A DNA stretch of 64,000 bases from positions 123,874 through 187,873 of the forward strand of contig JAVJSD010000011.1 in the NCBI GenBank assembly GCA_040219575.1, given 5' to 3'. Below are positions 1-7,568 of this stretch, one piece after another. A model generated the notes under the pieces. That model was given only the letters and a program-made list of their open reading frames with translations. It did no database searches and was not told where the DNA came from. The DNA comes from JAVJSD01 sp040219575. Lineage in GTDB: Bacteria > Planctomycetota > Planctomycetia > Pirellulales > Pirellulaceae. Position 1 is the first letter of the stretch; every line of letters starts with the position of its first letter. Both the position numbers and the translations under genes were made by a program.

Positions 1-2
1 AG

Positions 3-2279
3 TTCGGATTCAAGGTGCCGATTGTCGTTGATGCGGCAGGCGTGATCATCACCGGCCACACACGGCTGAAGGCTGCGAAGAAACTGGGCATGACGGAGGT
101 TCCGGTCGTCGTGGCCAGCGACCTGACGCCCGAGCAGATCAAGGCCTATCGGATCGCTGACAATAAGACGGCGGAACTGGCCGACTGGGACTACGACTTG
201 CTGCCGATCGAACTGGGTGAACTTCAAGCCGCGGACTACGACCTCGGTCTGCTGGGGTTCGACCAGGACGAACTGGCCAAACTGCTCGGCGGCGAATTGC
301 AGGACGGTCTCACCGACCCGGATGACGTGCCCGAACCGCCGGACGAGGCGATCACGCAGCCCGGTGACCTCTGGATCCTTGGTGACCATCGCTTACTCTG
401 CGGGGACAGCAGCAGGCCAGAAGACCTGGATCGGCTGCTCGCCGGCGCACCGATCCATCTGGTCAACACGGATCCCCCGTACAACGTCAAGGTGGAACCG
501 CGCAGTAACAACGCCATCGCCGCCGGTCTGAGTTCGTTCGCCGGGACGAAACATCATCAGAAGTTCGATGTCGAACGGCATCCCGAGAAAGCCAAGGGCA
601 CCTCGAAGAAGATGCGGGCCAAGGATCGGCCGCTGGCCAACGACTTCGTGACAGACGACGAGTTCAATCGGCTGCTACTGGCCTGGTTCGGCAACATCGC
701 GCGCGTGCTTCTGCCGGGTCGCGCCCTGTATTGCTGGGGTGGATACGCCAACGTCGCCAACTATCCACCGGTCTTCAAGGCGTGCGGGTTGTACTTCTCC
801 CAGGCGATTATCTGGGACAAACAGCATCCGGTGCTCACGCGAAAAGACTTCATGGGCGCGCACGAATGGTGCTTCTACTGCTGGAAAGAAGGCGCCGCCC
901 ACGTGTTCCTGGGGCCCAACAATGCCACCGACCTGTGGCACGTCAAGAAGGTGAATCCGCAGAGCATGGTGCACCTCTGTCTGCATCCGGATGCGATTGT
1001 CTTGAGCGAAGCGGGGTTCCGGGCGATCCATACCGTCCAGGTCGGCGACCGAGTGCTCTCAGGCGATGGCACTTTCCACCACGTCGAGCACGTCTCGTCA
1101 CACCCCTATGTTTCCGAGCACCTCTACCGGATCGTTGCCAAAGGGGGCAACACGGCGGTCGAGGCGTCTGACAACCACCCGTTCCTGATCTGGCGACCGG
1201 CGAAACGCGCCCGGCGCATTATCGGGGGGAACGTCAGCTGGATGCGCGCTGACGAAATCCGCGCCGGCGATTACACGATGACGCCCGTTCTCGCGGAGTC
1301 CGGCACGGACCCGTTCCCGGAGCTGGACACGGAGGACTGGTTCCTGTTCGGGCTGTACTTGGCCCAGGGCCATCTCCAGCACGCTGGTCACGGCGACCGC
1401 CGCTATCCGGCCTTTTCGCTCCACAAGCGCCGCCAGGATCTTGCGGAGCGGATCTGGAAAAAGTGGCCGGAGGCTCGCGAATACGACCACAACGACTACC
1501 GGCCCGAGCCGAGCAGCGGCACGGTGGTGATGGCGTTCGACGGCAACGCCGGGGAACGCTTCGAGGTGCTCGGTGGACGCCTTGCGCACGGCAAGCGTTT
1601 GTCGCCAGAGTGTTTCGCCCTTCCGCGATCCAAGCGAGCCGCCATCTTGCATGGTTGGCTCAATGGCGACGGTTGCAAGGTGCACGACCGCGACTACTGG
1701 CAGGGGAACACCGTCTCTGCTGACTTGGCCGCGCATCTCTGCCTGTTGGCCGAGTCGGTGGGCTACCGGACGAACGTCTACAGCTACGACCCGCCCAAGG
1801 AATTCGGCGGTATCGGCGGGCGAAAATTCAAGAGCCGGCGCCGTGTTTATTACCTGTACTTCTACGAGCTTGACCGGCTCAAAAAGCGCGGCTGCCCATT
1901 GCGAATAGAACATGACGGACGCGAATACTCACTACGCCAGGTCAAGCGGGTTGACCAGGTGAGGTACAGCGGCGACGTGTGGAACCTGAGCGTCGAGGGC
2001 CACCCGTCATTTCAGACTGCCGTCGGGCTGTCGCACAACACCGAAAAGCCCGTCGAACTGGCCGTCCGCGCGATGCAGTATTCGTCACGGTCTGGCGAAA
2101 ACGTGCTCGACCTGTTCGGCGGCAGTGGATCGACAATGATCGCCGCCGAGCAGACCGGCCGCAAGGCGTTCTTGATGGAACTCGACCCGCCATACTGCGA
2201 CGTCATCGTGCAGCGGTTCGAGCAGTTCAGCGGCAAGAAGGCGGAGCGAGTCTCTGTACCTGTTAACCAGGCGGCCTGA
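3..2279 (+). CDS. ParB-domain DNA (adenine/cytosine-N4) methyltransferase with intein, 5' partial
   Basis: The frame is open to the left edge and already reads FGFKVPIVVD before the first GTG (15), so the true start lies outside the window. The N-terminal part is a ParB/sulfiredoxin-like domain (VVDAAGVIITGHTRLKAAKK). It is followed by a beta-type methyltransferase: catalytic DPPYN near residue 153 (counting from the GTG at 15) and the SAM-binding DLFGGSGST near the C terminus. The fusion is typical of phage methyltransferases that may protect phage DNA or regulate packaging. An in-frame intein (listed separately) splits the two catalytic motifs; once it is removed the host reads MVHL-TEKPVEL, the usual C-terminal KPxEL region. 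It sits upstream of the terminase genes. Family and fusion are clear; the methylated base and target are not predictable. Confidence 0.93.
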   Translation, partial: FGFKVPIVVDAAGVIITGHTRLKAAKKLGMTEVPVVVASDLTPEQIKAYRIADNKTAELADWDYDLLPIELGELQAADYDLGLLGFDQDELAKLLGGELQDGLTDPDDVPEPPDEAITQPGDLWILGDHRLLCGDSSRPEDLDRLLAGAPIHLVNTDPPYNVKVEPRSNNAIAAGLSSFAGTKHHQKFDVERHPEKAKGTSKKMRAKDRPLANDFVTDDEFNRLLLAWFGNIARVLLPGRALYCWGGYANVANYPPVFKACGLYFSQAIIWDKQHPVLTRKDFMGAHEWCFYCWKEGAAHVFLGPNNATDLWHVKKVNPQSMVHLCLHPDAIVLSEAGFRAIHTVQVGDRVLSGDGTFHHVEHVSSHPYVSEHLYRIVAKGGNTAVEASDNHPFLIWRPAKRARRIIGGNVSWMRADEIRAGDYTMTPVLAESGTDPFPELDTEDWFLFGLYLAQGHLQHAGHGDRRYPAFSLHKRRQDLAERIWKKWPEAREYDHNDYRPEPSSGTVVMAFDGNAGERFEVLGGRLAHGKRLSPECFALPRSKRAAILHGWLNGDGCKVHDRDYWQGNTVSADLAAHLCLLAESVGYRTNVYSYDPPKEFGGIGGRKFKSRRRVYYLYFYELDRLKKRGCPLRIEHDGREYSLRQVKRVDQVRYSGDVWNLSVEGHPSFQTAVGLSHNTEKPVELAVRAMQYSSRSGENVLDLFGGSGSTMIAAEQTGRKAFLMELDPPYCDVIVQRFEQFSGKKAERVSVPVNQAA
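978..2039 (+). other. Intein with LAGLIDADG homing endonuclease (354 aa)
   Basis: The element starts at a Cys codon (CLHPDAIVLSEAGFRAI, splicing block A) and ends with SHN immediately before a Thr (+1). That gives the class 1 nucleophiles Cys1, a terminal His-Asn and Thr+1. Block B contains VEASDNHPF, and block F is VRYSGDVWNLSVEGHPSF. Two dodecapeptide-like motifs, LFGLYLAQGH and LHGWLNGDG, mark a two-motif LAGLIDADG endonuclease in the centre. All splicing blocks look intact, so protein splicing should be functional. The intein sits just before the conserved TEKPVEL of the methyltransferase, a typical insertion at an invariant active-site region. Confidence 0.92.
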
Positions 2280-2324
2280 GACATAACGGAGAAGCAGAGC
2301 CTTGAATTGCAAGCGAACCAACGA

Positions 2325-2348
2325 GAAAACGCCGCGCAAGGCGGCGTT
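2325..2348 (-). terminator. Rho-independent terminator after the minus-strand small-gene block
   Basis: On the minus strand an AACGCCGC / GCGGCGTT hairpin with a 5-base loop is followed by TTTTC. It lies 17 bases past the stop of the gene ending at 2365. Confidence 0.65.
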
Positions 2349-2364
2349 GCGGGCGACGTGGTCG

Positions 2365-2595
2365 CTACGCCTGTTCGCGCGCGATCATCTCGTGGTGCCA
2401 CGTCCAAAGTTCATTCTCTTCCTCCGTGGCCGGGCGTACGGTCAGGATGTTGATGGGGACTTCGCGCGCGAGCCGCTGTCGCAGATCGGCGTACAGGTCA
2501 TGCAGAGCGACTGCGCCTCGCTCGCGAGCCTGCGTTTCGTTCTCGGCGTCGACCAGGACGTAGCGGGCGAGCGTGGCGACAAGGAAGGTCTTTAT
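2365..2595 (-). CDS. Small phage-associated protein (76 aa) with apparent ATA start
   Basis: The frame reads (I)KTFLVATLARYVLVDAEN... and ends ...WTWHHEMIAREQA. Composition is that of a real globular protein (acidic, few Arg-rich runs), and a good ribosome binding site (AAGGAG, 6 to 7 bases spacing) stands exactly before an ATA codon where an ATG is expected. No ATG, GTG or TTG lies in frame between the upstream stop and this point. It is therefore either initiated at ATA or a gene that has just lost its start. It is followed by a terminator and is last in a minus-strand group of four small genes. Function unknown. Confidence 0.6.
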   Translation of the reverse strand: MKTFLVATLARYVLVDAENETQARERGAVALHDLYADLRQRLAREVPINILTVRPATEEENELWTWHHEMIAREQA

Positions 2596-2814
2596 GGCGT
2601 TCTCCTTCTGGCGAGCGGTTTTGAGTGTTGGTTGTTTGGTACGAGACGATCACACAGGAGCCATGGCCGGCGCGAGAAAGCAAGCAGGATTCCGCGTGGA
2701 CTTCTCGACCGGCGGGCGGCCCCTTTCGCCAGGCCGCCGACGATCGCCGCCGTGGGCCCCGACGTTGGCCTGTGTCGCGGCCGGCGGGGAGCTTTGCCTC
2801 GGTGGCCAGTCAAC

Positions 2815-2848
2815 GAAAAAACGCCCCGACGTGGCGAACGTGGGGCGT
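2815..2848 (-). terminator. Rho-independent terminator after the HARE-HTH gene
   Basis: On the minus strand a stem ACGCCCC / GGGGCGT is followed by six T. It lies about 20 bases beyond the stop at 2869 and closely resembles the terminator at 2325. Confidence 0.7.
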
Positions 2849-2868
2849 GGGGCGGGAAGCCGGGGCCG

Positions 2869-3225
2869 CTAGCCGTTGGCGGCGAACTTGCCACGCTCGG
2901 TTTTCTTGAAACGCGAGTCTTTGCCTTTCACCTTGATCTCGCGCAGGATGGCGCTGTACAGCGTGGCGTGCGGCGTCTTGCCGCCGGGGCTGGTCCAGAG
3001 TCCCTTGGTCGCCATGGCCTCAACCATTTCCTTGGCGTTCATCGCCTGCTTCGACTGCTGCAGCACCTGGACGGCTGCGTCGATCGCGCTCAGCTTGCCC
3101 TCGCGGTTCTTGGCGGGCGATTCGTTCTCCTTGGCCGGCGCGACCTTCGTTGGAGTCTCCTTCTCCGTGACCTTCTTGGCGGCCTTAGGAGCGGCTTTCT
3201 TGGTGGTGGTTTTCTTCGCGGTCAT
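2869..3225 (-). CDS. HARE-HTH winged-helix DNA-binding protein (118 aa)
   Basis: The N-terminal third is a Lys/Ala/Thr-rich, histone H1-like disordered tail (MTAKKTTTKKAAPKAAKK). The C-terminal 70 residues match the HARE-HTH pattern: AIDAAVQVLQQ, a helix with MNAKEMVEAM, GLWTSPGGKTPHATLYSAI, and a basic end RFKKTERGKFAAN. HARE-HTH domains bind DNA and often accompany modification or restriction systems, which suits the methyltransferase next door. The ATG at 3225 is chosen over the upstream ATG at 3270 because GAGGAG lies 6 to 7 bases before it. The gene is transcribed opposite to the phage structural genes. Confidence 0.8.
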   Translation of the reverse strand: MTAKKTTTKKAAPKAAKKVTEKETPTKVAPAKENESPAKNREGKLSAIDAAVQVLQQSKQAMNAKEMVEAMATKGLWTSPGGKTPHATLYSAILREIKVKGKDSRFKKTERGKFAANG

Positions 3226-3327
3226 CGTTTTTCTCCTCGCGATCAGATTCGATGGTTGGGCTGCCATCATCAGGCGGCGGGAACCACCCGCCGCGACGCG
3301 CCGACCGGCGTCGGCCGCGTTTCGGCT

Positions 3328-3591
3328 TCAGTAGGCGACCTGCCAGGCCCGCTTCGTTCCGTAGCCAAGCTGCTGGCCTTCGCAGATGTAGACCACCTGG
3401 TCCGCGTCCACATCTCCGTCGTCGTGCGGGTCGTCTTCATCAGCGGTGCCGTTGACCTCTTCGCCCGACGCGAGTCCGAAGATGCCGTTCTCAAATGGCC
3501 AGTTGCTTTGGGTCATCAATCGCACTTCGGCGTCGCCGCCAATCACGTCGCGGTACTCTTCGAGGCGTTCGATCAGTTCGTTGATGGTCAT
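3328..3591 (-). CDS. Small acidic hypothetical protein (87 aa)
   Basis: Begins MTINELIERLEEYRDVIGGDAEV, a helix followed by a strand. The centre is strongly acidic (DEDDPHDDGDVDADQVVYICEG) and the end is aromatic. The start is supported by GGGAG nine bases upstream. It belongs to the minus-strand group of small genes. I do not recognise a named family; a DNA-mimic or inhibitor role would be speculation based only on acidity. Confidence 0.7.
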   Translation of the reverse strand: MTINELIERLEEYRDVIGGDAEVRLMTQSNWPFENGIFGLASGEEVNGTADEDDPHDDGDVDADQVVYICEGQQLGYGTKRAWQVAY

Positions 3592-3621
3592 GGCTTGGTC
3601 TCCCTTTGCGGTTGGTGGTGG

Positions 3622-3849
3622 TTACTCTTCGGCGCCTTCGAGAAAGGCGACGACCGAGGACAGACGGCTGTTGACTTCGTTGACGCTGCCGACGTCGGCC
3701 CAGTTGATCGGGTGTTCGTCGTTGCCAGGCGCGGGCAGGTCGAAAAGCAGCTCACCGATGCGTTGCACCAGGTCTTGGGCGACCAAGTGCGCGTTTTCGT
3801 AGGCGGCTTCGGCGGTCAGCTTCGGCTTCTTGTTCTGGCGGGCGTTCAT
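3622..3849 (-). CDS. Small hypothetical protein (75 aa)
   Basis: Basic N terminus (MNARQNKKPKLTAEAAYENA) followed by two predicted amphipathic helices (AHLVAQDLVQRIGELLFDL and VNEVNSRLSSVVAFLEGAEE). It is probably the first gene of the minus-strand group, 30 bases before the next. The binding site is weak (GAAAGAG). Function unknown. Confidence 0.6.
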   Translation of the reverse strand: MNARQNKKPKLTAEAAYENAHLVAQDLVQRIGELLFDLPAPGNDEHPINWADVGSVNEVNSRLSSVVAFLEGAEE

Positions 3850-4073
3850 GCGGGTGCTCTTTCGCGTTGGTGGATGGGATGTGCGTTGCGACAGTCACAC
3901 ATGAGCCAGCCCGTCGCGAACAGCTCAAGCGCTGTCGGCGAAGATTCCGGCGGAATTCCAAAGAAATGTTTGCGGGCCAAAACCAGCAAAATACGCCCAG
4001 CATGGACCTGTCGCGGGACACGTTTGGACATGCGCCGCGATTGGCCGCGAAGTCACGTGGAAGCGGGGATCCG

Positions 4074-4283
4074 ATGACGAAGTCAAACATCTCGCTCGAT
4101 CCGAACCGGCTGACCGTCGAACAGGCGGTGCGCGTGCTGGCGGCCGCCGGCGGTCGTACGGTCACCTCCGACTTGGTCAACGAGGATCTCGCGCGCGGCG
4201 CGCCGAAAAACCCCGACGGAACGCTGAACCTGGTCCACTACGCCAGTTGGCTGGTGAAAGAGATGGGCCGCCATGCCGATTGA
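4074..4283 (+). CDS. Putative terminase small subunit / helix-turn-helix protein (69 aa)
   Basis: Small protein with a helix-turn-helix-like core (LTVEQAVRVLAAAGG, then VTSDLVNEDLARGAP) ending YASWLVKEMGRHAD. It overlaps the terminase large subunit by 11 bases, which suggests translational coupling and the small-subunit role of recognising phage DNA. The same YxxWLV ending occurs in the N-terminal HTH of the large subunit (FRYVAWLVEV). Start at 4074 because GGGGA precedes it; the longer upstream frame is basic and unlikely to be coding. Confidence 0.65.
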   Translation: MTKSNISLDPNRLTVEQAVRVLAAAGGRTVTSDLVNEDLARGAPKNPDGTLNLVHYASWLVKEMGRHAD

Positions 4284-6540
4284 CCCGCGCCGCCTAAAGC
4301 CGAGCGAATTGTGCCGCCTGCTCAACTCCACGCCGCTGGGCGAGGTGATCAGCGAGCGACAGCTCTACCGGCACCGGCAGCGGGCCGGTTTTCGGATCGG
4401 CGACGGCAAACACGTCGACCTGTTTCGCTACGTCGCCTGGCTCGTCGAGGTCCGGCACGAACCGCAACCGGAGCCGGCGGGCGATCCCTATGCGACGCTG
4501 AAAGATCGGGCCCGGGCCCGGAATGCCGCGTTGTCGCTGGCCGGCCGCGACATCGGTGAACTGCCCGAGGTGGTGAACCCCGATCGCAAGGCGCGCGCCG
4601 CCTCGGACTTCCGGTTCTTCTGTGAGTCGTATTTCCCCCAGACGTTTCACCTGCCGTGGTCGCCGGATCACCTGAGAGTCATCGCCAAGATCGAACAGGC
4701 GGTGTTGCACGGCGGACTGTTTGCGATGGCCATGCCGCGCGGCAGCGGAAAGACGAGCCAGTCGGAGTGCGCCTGCATCTGGGCCGTGCTCAACGGCCAT
4801 CGCGACTTCGTCTGCCTGATCGGCAGCGACGAAGGACACGCCATGGACATGCTCGAGTCGATCAAGACGGAACTCGACGCCAACGACGCGTTGCTCGAAG
4901 ACTATCCGGAGGTCGTGTATCCGATCCAGAGTCTCGACGGCATCGCCAATCGTTGCAAGGGACAGCTGTACCAGGGCGCGCGGACGCATATCAGCTGGAC
5001 CGCCCGCGAGGTCGTGCTGCCGACCATCGCCGGCAGTCCGGCCAGCGGCGCGATCATCAAGGTCGCTGGAATCACGGGCCGGATCCGCGGCATGAAGTTC
5101 AAACGCTCGGACGGTCGCGCGGCGCGGCCGTCGCTAGTCGTGCTGGATGATCCGCAGACGGATGAGTCGGCCCGTTCGCTGTCGCAGTGCGCCACACGCG
5201 AGAGCATTCTGGCCGGCGCCGTGTTGGGACTCGCCGGTCCCGGCAAGAAGATCTCCGGCATCATGCCGTGCACCGTGATTCGCCCCGACGACATGGCCGA
5301 CAACATTCTCAGCCGCGAGAAACACCCTGAGTGGAACGGTGAGCGGACCAAGATGGTCTACGCCTTCCCCACCAACGAAAAGCTGTGGGCCCGCTACGCT
5401 GAGATTCGGGCCGAGAGCCTGCGCGGCGGCGAGGGGTTGGCCGAAGCGACCGAGTTCTATCGTCGCCATCGAGAAGAGATGGACGAAGGCGCCAAGATCG
5501 CCTGGGCGGAACGTTTCAATCACGACGAGCTGAGCGCCATCCAACACGCCATGAATCTAAAACTGCAGGACGAGGCGGCGTTCTTCGCCGAGTATCAGAA
5601 CGAGCCGTTGCCGGAGGACGTGCCTGAGACGGACGAACTGACCGCCGACCAGATCGCCGCCAAGCTGAATCGACGAGATCGCGGCGAAGTGCCGCTGGGC
5701 TGCAACCACGTCACGCTCTTCATCGACGTCCAGGCCACGCTCTTGTACTACGTCGTGACCTGCTGGGACGACGAATTCGGCGGCTATGTGCTCGACTACG
5801 GCGCGTTTCCCGATCAGCAGCGCGCGTACTTCACGCTCCGCGACGCGCGGCACACACTGGCGCTCGTCACCAAGGCCAGCGGGCTCGAGGGCGCGATCTA
5901 TGCGGGGCTCGAGCGACTGACCGGTGACTTGCTGACGCGCGAGTGGCCGCGGGAGGATGGCGCCATGCTGCGGATCGAACGCTGCCTGGTGGATGCGAAC
6001 TGGGGCAACTCGACCGACGTCGTCTACCAGTTCTGTCGGCAATCGGCGCACGCCTCGATCATCATGCCCAGCCACGGCCGCTTCGTCGGCGCTGCGAGTC
6101 AGCCGTTCTCCGAGTACAAGCGCAAGGCCGGTGACCGCGTCGGACACAACTGGCGAATCCCCAACGTGCACGGCAAACGCGCTGTGCGGCATGTCGTCTA
6201 TGACACGAACTATTGGAAGTCGTTCATCCACGCCCGCTTGGCGGTCGCGATGGGGGATCGCGGGTGCCTATCGCTGTTTGGCGAACAGGCCGAGCAGCAC
6301 CGGCTGTTCGCCGAGCACCTGACGGCCGAGTACCGCGTAAAGACTGAAGGCCGCGGCCGCACGGTCGACGAATGGAAGATTCGGCCGGAGCGCGCCGACA
6401 ACCACTGGTTCGACTGCCTCGTCGGCTGTGCTGTCGCCGCCTCGATGCAGGGCGCGGTGCTATTCGGGACCGAGGCGATTCGGCCACACAAGCGGCGGAG
6501 GGTGAGTTTTGCGGATCTACAGCGAAAGAGGCGGGCCTGA
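4273..6540 (+). CDS. Phage terminase large subunit (755 aa)
   Basis: ATPase and nuclease of the DNA packaging motor. Walker A is MAMPRGSGKTS near residues 153 to 162; Walker B is LVVLDDPQ near 288 to 295. A C-terminal RNase-H-like nuclease domain begins near LFIDVQATLLYYVVTCWDD, and late conserved residues are in DNHWFDCLVGCAVAAS. The first 65 residues are an additional HTH-like segment resembling the adjacent small subunit. Length is at the upper end for the family because of that extension. It precedes portal and capsid genes in the usual order. Confidence 0.9.
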   Translation: MPIDPRRLKPSELCRLLNSTPLGEVISERQLYRHRQRAGFRIGDGKHVDLFRYVAWLVEVRHEPQPEPAGDPYATLKDRARARNAALSLAGRDIGELPEVVNPDRKARAASDFRFFCESYFPQTFHLPWSPDHLRVIAKIEQAVLHGGLFAMAMPRGSGKTSQSECACIWAVLNGHRDFVCLIGSDEGHAMDMLESIKTELDANDALLEDYPEVVYPIQSLDGIANRCKGQLYQGARTHISWTAREVVLPTIAGSPASGAIIKVAGITGRIRGMKFKRSDGRAARPSLVVLDDPQTDESARSLSQCATRESILAGAVLGLAGPGKKISGIMPCTVIRPDDMADNILSREKHPEWNGERTKMVYAFPTNEKLWARYAEIRAESLRGGEGLAEATEFYRRHREEMDEGAKIAWAERFNHDELSAIQHAMNLKLQDEAAFFAEYQNEPLPEDVPETDELTADQIAAKLNRRDRGEVPLGCNHVTLFIDVQATLLYYVVTCWDDEFGGYVLDYGAFPDQQRAYFTLRDARHTLALVTKASGLEGAIYAGLERLTGDLLTREWPREDGAMLRIERCLVDANWGNSTDVVYQFCRQSAHASIIMPSHGRFVGAASQPFSEYKRKAGDRVGHNWRIPNVHGKRAVRHVVYDTNYWKSFIHARLAVAMGDRGCLSLFGEQAEQHRLFAEHLTAEYRVKTEGRGRTVDEWKIRPERADNHWFDCLVGCAVAASMQGAVLFGTEAIRPHKRRRVSFADLQRKRRA

Positions 6541-6640
6541 GCGAAATGGGGTTGGGCGCATTTCGCTCACCTGGGGCGCATCCAGCGCGCTCCCTACTCG
6601 CTTCGCAATCGAGCCTCACCCTGTAGAGCAGACGACTCTT

Positions 6641-6871
6641 TCATGCCGTCGTCTCGTGAATCTCCGGATGGTACTTGAAGGACACCTTCACTTTCGCTCG
6701 GTAAGCAACAACCTTGCCCTCGGAGATTTGCATGTCCATCTCCGTGACCTGCCCAATTCTGAGGTCGTTCAGATGTTTGGCCGCTCCTTCGACAGCAGCA
6801 GCCGCAGCCCGCTCCCAAGATTCAGGGCTTGTTCCCACCAACTCGATCACTTTGTACATGTGCTCGTCCAT
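6641..6871 (-). CDS. Dodecin-family protein (76 aa)
   Basis: MDEHMYKVIELVGTSPESWERAAAAAVEGA matches the dodecin fold (strand, helix, two strands), with a closing strand KVVAYRAKVKVSFKY. Dodecins form hollow dodecamers that store flavin or CoA. The start is at 6871 because GGAG lies 7 bases upstream; a longer in-frame extension to 7060 is not needed. It lies antisense inside a phage structural operon, a moron-like placement. The Trp of classic flavin-binding dodecins (LRWxEV) is Ile here (LRIGQV), so the ligand may differ. Confidence 0.85.
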   Translation of the reverse strand: MDEHMYKVIELVGTSPESWERAAAAAVEGAAKHLNDLRIGQVTEMDMQISEGKVVAYRAKVKVSFKYHPEIHETTA

Positions 6872-7034
6872 GGTGATCTCCTTTCCAATCAATGAAGGCC
6901 TGAGACGCTGATAGAACGAACGTCCGAGTGTTTCGGAAAGGAGCATGCTTCGTGCCATTTGAATGAAAAAGGTTAGAGCCGATTGGATTGGAAAAGCCGT
7001 GAGAGCTCTATCGAACCGCATGGAGTAATGCCCC

Positions 7035-7271
7035 GTGGACAAGACTGACGAACAGAACAACTCTCCACCGCCGCTGGGGCTCGTCTGCCCCTATTGTGCG
7101 GCAGGCCCCTTGCATGTCGTCTACTCGCGTAAGGGTAACGGGGCCATGAAACGGGTCCGCGAATGTCCGCATTGTCAAAGTCGATTTGTGACCCATGAGC
7201 GCATCTCCTCTGAATGTCGAACTCGCCGCAATCGAACTCGCCAAACGGCGAAAGACGCCAAAGTACAGTAA
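7035..7271 (+). CDS. NrdR-like zinc-ribbon protein (78 aa)
   Basis: Two CPxC knuckles (CPYCAAGPLHVVYSRK and CPHCQSRFVTHER) form a zinc ribbon like the N-terminal domain of NrdR or phage Ogr/Delta-type regulators. There is no ATP-cone domain. GTG start at 7035 with GGAG about ten bases upstream. It lies between terminase and portal and may regulate late phage transcription; that role is inferred only from the fold. Confidence 0.7.
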   Translation: MDKTDEQNNSPPPLGLVCPYCAAGPLHVVYSRKGNGAMKRVRECPHCQSRFVTHERISSECRTRRNRTRQTAKDAKVQ

Positions 7272-7369
7272 TCGACTTTTGTTCCAAAAAATGGCGGATT
7301 CTTGCCTCCAACTTCGTCGTTTTCGGCCTCCTATGCGAATGTTTACTAGTAGAGGGACACAGCTTCTGC

Positions 7370-7567
7370 ATGGCCGAACCGCTCGACGACACCATCCGCC
7401 AAAACGCAACGGGGCCCGCCAAGGCCGCGGGCGACGCGGGCAGCGTCGAGCAACACAAGCTCGCCGACCAGATCGCGGTGGACCGCTACCTGGAGTCGAA
7501 AGAGGCGGCCAAGTCGAAGAAGCGTGGACTGCGATTCAACAAACTCGTACCGCCGGGAACCGTTTGA
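7370..7567 (+). CDS. Small phage protein upstream of portal (65 aa)
   Basis: MAEPLDDTIRQNATGPAKAA, then a charged helical middle and a basic end (KSKKRGLRFNKLVPPGTV). The position between terminase and portal and the composition suit a head-completion or gpW-like small protein, but I cannot assign it. The ATG at 7370 is preferred because upstream residues of the open frame look non-coding. The frame ends one base before the portal start proposed here. Confidence 0.6.
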   Translation: MAEPLDDTIRQNATGPAKAAGDAGSVEQHKLADQIAVDRYLESKEAAKSKKRGLRFNKLVPPGTV

Positions 7568-7568
7568 A

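Noticed and set aside
2663..2872. Short + strand frame MAGARKQAGFRVDFS... with ACAGGAG before its ATG
   Set aside because: Composition after the first 20 residues is Arg/Gly-rich shadow-like, and the frame runs through a clear minus-strand terminator. Possible but not supported.
2302..4077. Long + strand open frame of 591 codons
   Set aside because: It is the antisense of the minus-strand small genes (each with its own binding site and good composition) and ends in Arg-rich nonsense.
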